A DNA stretch of 64,000 nt. Source: Brachionus rotundiformis (Eukaryota > Rotifera > Eurotatoria > Ploima > Brachionidae). The position numbers and the translations under genes are program-made. Of the stretch, positions 55,265-64,000 are shown piece after piece. How positions within the stretch are numbered: the first letter of the stretch is position 1; every line of letters begins with the position of its first letter. Location of the stretch: NCBI GenBank assembly GCA_016802295.1, contig JAESIW010000020.1, positions 248,001 through 312,000 of the forward strand. The letters are read 5' to 3'. The notes beneath the pieces are model-generated. The model made no database searches and was not told where the DNA came from. It saw only the letters and a list, made by a program, of their open reading frames with translations.

Positions 55265-57480
55265 ATTAAGAAGCTTAAGAAACTATAGGGATTTTTGTTA
55301 TCATAACTACTTGAATTGTAAGGACTGTGTTACTTTAAATGATTACAGGAAGGCTATAAGAGATTACAAAAAGCTTAACCGTCAAAAATGAAATTATTTT
55401 TTGAGTCTAAATCCTCAAAAGATTTCAAAAATTCCAAAAAATTCTGCAATTGTTACAAGTCATCCTTTAAAACTAGATGAGATAATGATCTTGACAGCTT
55501 TCCAGAAGAGCTAGTTTGGGATGATATAAAGGTTAATAATCCCGTTGATCAAGTTGAGATGTTTAACAGCTGCTTTGCATCTATTGCATCTTCATCATTG
55601 TCCGGTGAAAATGACTCAGCAAAATATATTTTTGACGGATTTAAAGAATTAAAGTTAAATAACTTTTTGTAACACCTGGCTTTTCATTTCATGAGTTTTC
55701 TCTTGATGAAATTAAAAAAGCTCTTCTACCATCTTCTAGTTCACCTGGTTATATTGGTATTCATCCTAAGATACTAATTATATATTTGCTCCTTTACTTC
55801 TTCTTATTTTTAATGAATGCTTGAGATTAAGATCTATTCCAGATGACTGGAAGCTAGCTATTGTTAATCCTTTGTTTAATAACAAAGGTAATAAATCAGA
55901 CATTAACAATTATAGGGCTATTTCAGTTCTTTCTCTGATTGCAAAATTGTTTGAAAGATTATTGGCTTATCAAATCTCAAGCTATTTTGAATCTAATAAT
56001 ATTTTTTTTAATGGGCAGCATGGATTCAGAGCTGGGCATTCATGTCAGACTGCATTTCATGAATATCTAAGTGAATTAAATTTAGCTAAGGAAAAGAAAC
56101 TTACTACTTTATCACTTTTTATTGACTTTAGAAAAGCTTTTGACGTGATTGATCCAAATCTTCTTTTCTTGAAATTATTTCACTATGGATTTGACAATAA
56201 TTCCTTAGGTCTTCTATCAAATTATTTTGTTAATAAATTTCAAATAATTCATCTTGGTAACGAAAGATCCAAACCTACAGCTATAAAGTTAGGTGTAGCG
56301 CAGGGTTCAGTTCTAGGTCCTCTTCTTTTTCTGATTTTTATTAATGATTTTCCTTATCATTTAAGCAAATTTGACATAAAAATGTTTGCTGATGACACTA
56401 CGATCAGTTACTCTGATATGGACTTAGATAGTGTTTTAAAAAATTTTTCGGGTACCATCCACTTTCTTAGTGATTGGTGTTATTTTAACAAGGTTGATAT
56501 TAATTGGTCAAAAACCTATTATATGATCTTTTCTAATAAAAAATTAACAAAATAGAATTAGAGAAAGAAAAAATTTTGAATTAAACTGCACCGTAATGAA
56601 TTCCGAATTAGTGGAGCTTTGACTCAATGCAATCCACATTTTATTTGTTTCTTCACTCTCATTTTGATGCCAAGTTGAAGCTGTTGAAAGTAGTAAGTAT
56701 TTAAGCTGGTAGTCTTTATTTCTTGTCGACTATCACATTTTCGAATAAAAATACTATCTTCCCAAAATGATTAATCTTTGTGGAAATGAAATAAAAGTTG
56801 TCAATGAACTCTTTTAGGTTATAATATTGATCAGAATCTAAATTTTTCTAAATTAGCATGTAGTATATCATTAGTTGTGAATAAAAAATTTTTCAGCATT
56901 AAGAGACTATTCTATCTATCAACTTCTGTAAAAATACAGTTCTTTAAGACGTTTATATTGCCTTATTTTGATTATTGCTCGACTCTCTTATGCTATTTCT
57001 CAAAAGAGGCTATAATAAAATTGGCCAAGAGTTATTATTTAACATTATTTAAATTGTTTAGGTTCAATTTTGATGTAAATAATTTTAATGATATTAATAA
57101 CTTCTTAGAAAAGTATGGCTTATATGCATTCCAACATAGAATACTTGAACGAATGCTTTCTTTTGCTTATAAAACATTATACTTTCTTAATTCTCCTGAG
57201 AATCTAAGGCAGAATTTAAATAAAAATTACTCAAGAAATTTAAAATATAATTTCTTTGTGATCAAGAGATCAACGTTGAAATTAACAACATTTAAGCATT
57301 CTATTTTTAATAATATCAATTTAATTTTCATAGATTTTGAAAAAAAATTCAAAAAACTTAATTTAAACATTTCAATGTTTTACTTTTTTAAATGATTATT
57401 TGAACAATTTATTTTTAATTAGTAAAATTTATTTTATTTAAATAAATGGAATGTTAATCGGTCTTTATGACATGGGCACT
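55265..57480 (+). mobile_element. Longest LINE copy, reverse transcriptase, degenerate
   Basis: Non-LTR retrotransposon lacking its 5' end. The RT fingers/palm are clear in 55821-56555: DDWKLAIVNPLFNNKGN, NYRAISVLSLIAKLFERLL, QHGFRAGHSC, FIDFRKAFD, GVAQGSVLGPLLFLIFINDF and MFADDT as the catalytic box. The C-terminal part (57395 end; LSTSVKIQFFKTFILPYFDYCS) is in another block, separated by stops between 56555 and 56877. Earlier pieces at 55300-55680 match the fragments at 24890 and 29265. The FADDT box and the ..FILPYFDYCS segment point to a jockey/CR1-like clade. Inactive. Confidence 0.85.
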
Positions 57481-58309
57481 AGCCTGTTGATTAACCTTGA
57501 AATAATTTAATTTTTATGTCTTCTGAAAGAAAGTATATATTTCAGTCAGCTAAATTGGCTGAACCGAAAGGACGTCGCAGGATCTCCATTGAAACTTGGC
57601 CAAAAATTTTAAAAATGAAGACAAATCAAAAAAAATAAAAAAGGGGTGCCATTTTGATTATGGAAGGTACAATCTATCAAAAATACCAAGACCAGGTTTA
57701 AAAATAAACGGAAGAAGTGTACAAATTTTCTAAACATAACTTTTATGGCATTGACCTGGGCGAAAACTCTGAAGGTTCCTGCATTCCTCTTTTATACACT
57801 TATACTACCATCTTTCTTGTTTTAGAAATAGGTGCTACCAACTTTCCACCTCTAGTTATACAAGAACGCGCTGAAACCACATTGACCGACTTTTGACCAA
57901 AAATGTCCCCGAATGTTTTAAATTTACCAATTTTTGATTTACACATTTTCTGAGATTTAATGCCGATTAAAATGAGCCAAAGACCTCTTCTTTATCAAGA
58001 TATTCAAGAAGTGATGAATAAACCAAATTTATTATCTAATTTTTTGGAATATATTAGCGCTAAGCGCTTAAAGTAAACTATCTATAAATTGTATTTAAAT
58101 GAGGGCTAAATAAATCGGAAAGTTGATCACATTTATTATTGAAACTTTAATTAGTAAAAAAATATTATGCAAAAAAGATAAACTGATAAAATTTTACAGT
58201 CTAATACGAAATTATTTTCGAAAATAATTATGGTTTTTTTGATTATTTATTTTTTTCCCATGTCAAGCCCTTAGGTGTCTTGCATAATCTGTGCCGAAAT
58301 TGTCCTCGG
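57481..58309. other. Intergenic, no gene seen
   Basis: 3' flank of the LINE. It may include its own tail or another repeat (GGACGTCGCAGGATCTCCAT near 57570). No gene. Confidence 0.45.
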
Positions 58310-58315
58310 TGGTTT

Positions 58316-58650
58316 TTCAAAATTCGAATATCACTTTGATATATCTGTTTGTACAGAATATAAAATCAAACTTGAATAAAAAAGCCACTCATTTTATAGC
58401 CTTTTTTCTAGGCAATATGTGTATTAAATTTCAGACAAATAGCTAATTCTGATCGAAAGATATAAGAATAAAGCCATCATTTTACTCAATTTTCACTAAT
58501 TCAAAAAATCTTAGAGTTTTGATTTTTTATAATAATAACTTCTGTAAATATTATCCGAATAAAATAAGTTATGGCTCATTTTAATCAAGATTAAATTCAC
58601 TACAAACAGATATATCAAAGTGATATTCGAATTTCTAAAACCGCTTTGAG
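58316..58650. mobile_element. MITE with ~34-bp inverted ends
   Basis: AAATTCGAATATCACTTTGATATATCTGTTTGTA at about 58320-58354 is repeated exactly in reverse complement at about 58612-58643; the longer arms diverge outward. It is non-coding and sits 330 bp before the first tRNA. Confidence 0.75.
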
Positions 58651-58979
58651 TTTAGAATTAATCGATGGTAAAAGATGCAAATTCAAACAATCAAATTAAA
58701 TTTTTTTAATTTTTTTACTAAAAATATTTTTTTTTATTGATTAAATGGAAAAATTAATTTTTATTAAGTATTCTTACTATTTATATTATTTTTTAATAAA
58801 AAAATTGACATAAAATTAATATTATTATTTTTAAAGGGTTTTTTACTATTTCTGTTTTCTGTGAATTTTTACTAAAAATATTGTGCAAAAATATTATGAG
58901 TCATTGCTAAAATAAAATCTATTTACTAGACTTTTTTATACTTTAACTTAAATTATATTAAGTAATTATTAAGCCATTA

Positions 58980-59052
58980 GCCGAAATAGCTCAGTTGGGA
59001 GAGCGTTAGACTGAAGATCTAAAGGTCCTTGGTTCGATCCCGAGTTTCGGCA
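58980..59052 (+). tRNA. tRNA-Phe (GAA), copy 1
   Basis: 73 nt with a 7-bp acceptor stem (GCCGAAA/TTTCGGC), D arm (GCTCAGTTGGGAGAGC), anticodon loop CTGAAGA with GAA anticodon, T arm CTTGG-TTCGATC-CCGAG, and discriminator A. The A and B boxes are intact, there is no intron, and a T-run follows at 59054 as a Pol III terminator. It is nearly identical to animal nuclear tRNA-Phe. Confidence 0.97.
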
Positions 59053-59765
59053 CTTTTTATTTGTATTGCATCATAACTTAATAGACAAAAACTCAAGTTT
59101 ATTTGATAAGCTTAATTTTTAATTTTTTTGTTGTGATTCATTAATATTTTATGTAATTAAAAGCCACAAAATGAATTTTTTTTTCTTAAAAAAAGCATTA
59201 ATTCAAAAATTTACTTAAATCTATGAATCTTTTATATAGAAAAACAAACATTGTTAAATATTGTAAAATATACTTTAAAGCTTTTTACTATAATATAAAA
59301 TAATAAAATAATTAAATACAATTTCTTTTAAATTAAATTGAATCGAAAATCAAGACTACAAATTCAGAAGAGTCTGTCTAAGAGAAAACTCGTGAAATAG
59401 AGAAAATGAGCTATTGAATTAGAAATAAGAAAATCGAAACTTGATTCTAAAATTAAAATTTAATTAATAATTGATAAAAAAAAATGACTAATTTAAAACA
59501 AATTAATTGAAACTTTTTAAACAAACTAATTAAAGACTCTTGGAAATATTTGAAAATTGGTAAAATGGGAAAACATCGGTACAAGTCGGTCTTCAAAATT
59601 TCCCAAAATGGTAAAGCAAAATATATTTGATTATACAATCTAAAGATCAATATTTATTTATTTATTAAAATCTAAGCAATCAATGTTAGATAATAATCAA
59701 TTATTAAATAATAATCATACTAAAATATATAAAATTAAATCTCAAAGGGTCCATGAAAAGCATCA
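59053..59765. other. Spacer between the two tRNA genes
   Basis: 713 bp of AT-rich DNA, no coding sequence. It does not look like a duplicate of the flanks of either tRNA. Confidence 0.5.
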
Positions 59766-59838
59766 GCCGAAATAGCTCAGTTGGGAGAGCGTTAGACTGA
59801 AGATCTAAAGGTCCTTGGTTCGATCCCGAGTTTCGGCA
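59766..59838 (+). tRNA. tRNA-Phe (GAA), copy 2
   Basis: Identical over all 73 nt to the copy at 58980, same strand, 786 bp downstream, again followed by a T-run (59840-59846). Confidence 0.97.
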
Positions 59839-60207
59839 CTTTTTTTATGCTCCAATTCTCTTATATTTACATTTTGCCAAATGTACCAATATTTTTGTCA
59901 CATTAGTTTTATCAAAGTTGAAGGAAATATGGAGAAAATTTTCCAAAAAAGGTTGACCAAGCTACTATTTTAGGCTTTGAAAAGTTTGCTCTCTTCTGCA
60001 CACAAAAATCCATTTACACAAATGCAAATGTTTAGTTCATCACTTGATCATATAACTATTTAAAAAGTGTGCGTTTTTTTATTTTTTTATATTTTTAAAA
60101 TTTTAAATTTTAGTCAAGGTTAGACTAATTTAGCAATTTTTATTACTTAAGCTCTCTTTCTCCATTTGGTTTTACTACTAAAATTAGCCAAATTTTAAAG
60201 CTTTAAC

Positions 60208-63200
60208 ATGAATAACGGCGAATCACCACACAGCTGGATAGTGGACAACATAAAATCCCTAATAAGACCAAGCGATGACAACCTGAGCGATTGTACGCTC
60301 ACGTCTAGTCCGGAAATAGCGCGAACCATCGACAACCAGCTGAATCCAAACGCTCGGGCCTTTTCGCCCGAAGAAATACATTTGAAGCCAACTGGCTCAA
60401 AGTTGACCAGCTCCAACTCTTCATCATCCATTGGCTCTCTCAGCTATCTGGACGAGGACTCGGGCAACTTTTCCAAAGCCAATCGGTCCACCTCAGGCTC
60501 CAATTTGCTCAACATTCCCTCACACAGCTTCATAAACACCAGCGATTTTATTGACTATGACTACACGTCCTTCCACGACGTGTCTGCCGAGTTCTATCAG
60601 CCTTTTATCACTTTGCCAAGCTGTCCGCCTCAGTTGGCAGTGCCAAATTTGCTCAAGTCCAGACTAAGCTCCACTTCGACGCCCTCCAATTATCCCAAGT
60701 TTTACACACGCGACAAAGAGCCACCGAACACATCGGTCAATGAATACAAGCACAAGGCCAAGAATTTCAAGTATCCAAATGCGAAGATTCAGAAGAGCTC
60801 GAGCACTTTGTTCAGCAGCCTCAAGCCAGCGCAAGTTCAGCACTCGACTTCATATGACAATTTGGGTGCGTTTTCTGCACCTCAGTGGACCAGCGGCCAA
60901 CTCACACCAAACAATAAGGAGCAAATAACACTACACGTCAAAAACCTGGACTACAAGATCAGCATGGACGAGTGGAGACGCATTTTGATGGAAAACTTCC
61001 GCAAACACTGCAAGGACATTATAAGTGTGAATGTGGTCACAAATGCGGACAAGTCATTGCTGGGCATTGTCAAACTAGGCTCCAAAGATGACGCCAGACT
61101 GGCCATATCGAGCCTACATCATAAAAAAATTGGCTACAAAAGACTCAATGTGAGCATTGCTTTTTCGCCAACGACCAGCTCGCCAAAATCAAAAATAGTC
61201 GCTTTGCTCAAGTCTATGGACTCAAACGAAATGCTCTTGCCAAGGTTCATAGAGCTCTACGAACAGCGCTACAACCAGACCATAACAGTTAGCGAGCTGT
61301 TCAAGCTCAAAGACATTGTTTACATAACACAGTCGAAAGATGGAAATGGCAGAATTGTGAAATTGTCGTGCAAAAATTACCACAACAATTTGGAAAACGA
61401 AATGCAAGAGTTGCTGCATCAGCCTTATTGTTCGCTGCATAGGCAAAGCAGCCAGATGGATGTGAGCTTTTTGCCAAATGTGATTGTGTCATTGAGGACC
61501 TTTAAGTCAGCTGTGCACAAGCTATTGAACGATCATGGTGGTCAAATGCCTCTGTTGAGCTTTCTTGACTGCTACAAATGCTGCATTCTAAACCAAGGCA
61601 ATGAAATGAGAATAGACAACGAGCACGGCGTGGCTTTGGAACATTTGATCACGTGTGCTCAAGATGTACAAATTCACTTCAACGAGGGCTTTTACAAGCA
61701 GCTCAAGTGGGAAAATGACAAGACCAGAAGTGGATTTATTGCTCAAAAGGTAGATTTGGATTTTTTTACCAATTTTTCTTTCATTCAATTTAAAAGAATT
61801 TTTTTTGTCTCTTTTTTTAAAAGCTCTTGGTAAAAAATTAACTTCTTACTTCTCTAAATGGTCAAATAATTTAAATATTTATCAATTCAATTGACTATTT
61901 TCAATTGTTTATTAAAAATTAATTTATTTCTATCTATTTTTGTGGGTCCTAATAACCAAATTATGTTCGTAGGATATTTCATCAAGTGTAAAATCAACTA
62001 TTTTATTTTTAGTAGATAAAATAGGACTTAAAAATAATTAATTGTATATCTTTATCTGATAATTAATTAAATAAGATAAAATTTAAAAAAATAACAATTT
62101 AAATAATCAATTAATACAAAAAAAAGATAAGTAAATAATTTTATTCGTATTAGATAGTTAAAAATAACAAAACTTTCAAAACAAATTATTAAAATTTAAT
62201 AAATACACTTAATTTAATTAATTGTAATCAAAATTTAGAAAAAAAATTTCAATTTAAATAATAATTTATTCTAACTAGCTATAGATAATTATTAAAATTA
62301 ATTGCAATTAATTACAATTAAAATTAAGAAAAAAAATTAATTAGTGTTGTGTTTTTTGCAAGGTTTCGAAAAAGATTGATTTTTCGGAAACTGCCGACGA
62401 TGAGTGTGAAGAGACCCAGCGCAAATTGAACCAATTTAACCATGAGACAATCGAATTGTTCAAAGGAGTGTCGCGCTGCACAATTCTTTTGTCCAAATTT
62501 AACAATGAATACCACAAAAAATACGGTCGACAGTGCCGAGTGGCCGACTATGGTTTTACCAAGCTGTATGAACTTCTAGAAAGCATTCCACACATTGTCC
62601 AAATAATCGACGGCGAGTTCGAAAAAAAGCTAACACTCACTCACCGAGTCCAGGTCAAACGCTTTTCCAATGATCTGCTAAAAGTGCTCAAAACCCATAA
62701 GCAAATGTTCGCTGACGAGTTTCCGTACATGTTCGAAAAACACTTTGGCAAGGCATTCGACATCCGCGACTATGGAGTCTGTTTTTTGGAGGACATGCTC
62801 GCCGAGCTGCCCGACTCAATCATAACCAGAAAAGAGATAGACCAGCGCACTTTTATCCAAGTGCCTAAAATTGTCCAAGACGACCAGGAAATAATGTGCA
62901 TCAACCGGCTTAAAATAGATGTAATCGACATGCTCAAACCAAGGCCAAGATTTTCCATCCAATTCAACAAATTTATTCCCAACTATCACCACCATTTCGG
63001 ACGACAATGCAAGCTAAGCCACTACGGATTCTCCAAACTGGTCGACTTGCTTGAATCAATGACCGACACTGTCAGAATAACATGCAAAGATGGTGTACAA
63101 TTTGTACAACTCCAACCGGATATTCAACTTGAACTAATATGCCAAAATTTGGTCAAGCTAGTTGATGAGTCTAATTTGAAAATTCGTACCAATGTCATCA

Positions 63201-63889
63201 AATTGGAAGAGTTGTACGCGGCTAAATTTGGCACATTGTACTACCAGGACTTGAATTGTGCCAATTTTCCCACACTTTTGTCTATTTTGCCAATAGAGAC
63301 GCATCTGATACAGATTGAGTCAAATGGCTTGGATATGGTGTTAAGTGTTGACCCGCTGAATGATAGAGACTGTAAGCGTGTGTGTAAATTGCTAATGAAC
63401 AAACTAATGGATGACTTGGAGGAATTTGTGGTCAAATTCATGGCTGAGATCAAGTGCTGTAAGTTTTGTCAATTGTGGGACTTTTTGATGAAACAGTACG
63501 ACTTGAGCACCAAGTTGACCAACAAGAGACAATTAAGCTATGTTATCAAAATGTTAGGGGACTATTTTAACCAAATAGATGATGGTAAAATGCTCGAAAT
63601 GAACAGTGTAATCACAGGACTGAGTGAATTTTACTATTTTGCCAAAAAGATTAGAAATTTATTCAAATTGAATAATTTATTGGACATTTCGTTTAATGAA
63701 TTGGAGAATTTGTACAATCAGACCTATGGTAACAAGACAGGACTGCCCATAAAGAGATTTGGGTATGTGGATGCCCAATTGTTGCTCAGTCAGGGTCTTG
63801 GTTTGGTCGTAAGCATCAAAAAGTATCAAAATGACAAGCGAGTGTGTCTCAACCGCGAGTTTTGGCGTAAGATTTTTCATACAAGATAA
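60208..63889 (+). CDS. MARF1-like RRM and LOTUS-domain RNA regulator
   Basis: Cytoplasmic RNA-binding regulator related to MARF1 (limkain-b1), which binds mRNAs through RRM and LOTUS/OST-HTH domains and promotes their silencing. Two exons, 60208-61749 and 62363-63889 (phase 0, QK|VSKKIDF), 1022 residues. Residues 1-235 are Ser/Thr/Pro-rich and disordered. An RRM lies at ~238-322 (ITLHVKNLDYKIS...LLGIVKLGSKDDA). LOTUS repeats start at ~330 (LPRFIELYEQRYNQTITVSEL) and continue with typical FNNEYHKKYGRQCRVADYGFTKLYELLESI, FEKHFGKAFDIRDYGVCFLEDMLAEL, HHFGRQCKLSHYGFSKLVDLLES and ELYAAKFGTLY, about eight in all. The NYN nuclease that precedes the RRM in vertebrate MARF1 is not visible. The 613-nt intron is AT-rich and empty. 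Confidence 0.82.
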
Positions 63890-63899
63890 AATTATCTGT

Positions 63900-64000
63900 C
63901 TAATTTTTATCTATTAAAGCTAAAACTTTTTTTGACTCGAGCAGTTTGAGCGAGTCATTCAACTCATCGTGTATGTCCCCTCCGCAGAAGTAGACCATTT
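63900..64000 (-). CDS. Last exon of a minus-strand gene, partial
   Basis: The minus strand reads MVYFCGGDIHDELNDSLKLLESKK and ends at a TAG (63900-63902), 11 bp from the convergent MARF1-like stop. The rest lies outside the window. The VYF.GGD pattern faintly recalls C2orf69-type proteins, but a GT after LLESKK could also be a donor, so neither identity nor the stop is firm. Confidence 0.35.
   Translation of the reverse strand, partial: MVYFCGGDIHDELNDSLKLLESKKVLALIDKN

Overview
This window is nuclear DNA from an animal. The genes are AT-rich and split by very short GT-AG introns, many of them about 50-60 nt. They include animal-type families: an 11-TM polycystin-1-like receptor, an Ajuba-type LIM protein, a Polycomb PCGF RING protein, TAF10, WDR70, TMEM70, a MARF1-like LOTUS protein and two nuclear tRNA-Phe genes. 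The very low GC, the tiny introns and the load of decayed DNA transposons and LINEs would suit a small lophotrochozoan genome such as a monogonont rotifer. That placement is inference; the sequence itself only establishes a metazoan nuclear contig. A run of Ns (34063-34580) is an assembly gap.

Region 1 (1-20593, + strand) is one giant polycystin-1-like gene whose 5' end lies outside the window. I joined 28 exons (14,327 nt, about 4,774 residues). Every junction keeps phase, with one in-frame TGA at 17310-17312. About 13 kb encodes an array of 11 copies of a ~250-residue extracellular module that I cannot assign to a named domain. A REJ/GAIN-like region, a GPS, the first TM, a PLAT domain and a polycystin channel core follow.

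Region 2 (20.6-34.9 kb) is repeat-rich. It holds a tiny Cys-rich single-pass membrane protein gene, a PCGF gene (-), an Ajuba-family gene (-), a solo-type LTR, several LINE fragments, an internally deleted piggyBac element, and a damaged pair of overlapping coding fragments just before the assembly gap.

Region 3 (34.9-44.5 kb) has WDR70 (-) and TAF10 (+) arranged head to head 134 bp apart. Next come LINE and foldback elements, then a type II membrane protein with many EB-like Cys-rich repeats and a C-terminal C-type-lectin-like domain (+).

Region 4 (44.5-55 kb) has a second solo LTR, a small TM protein (+) converging on TMEM70 (-), several foldback/MITE elements, and two disordered nuclear proteins on the minus strand. 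One of these is SR-rich with a CAAP1-like C-terminal motif.

Region 5 (55-64 kb) has the longest LINE copy (reverse transcriptase with YADDT-type motif, degenerate), two identical tRNA-Phe(GAA) genes 786 bp apart, a two-exon MARF1-like gene with RRM and LOTUS repeats but no visible NYN nuclease, and the last exon of another minus-strand gene.

The genes do not form a pathway. They are independent eukaryotic genes. Regulatory/nuclear genes are visibly GC-richer than the membrane/extracellular genes. The most novel content is the modular ectodomain of the polycystin-like receptor and the EB/CTLD receptor.
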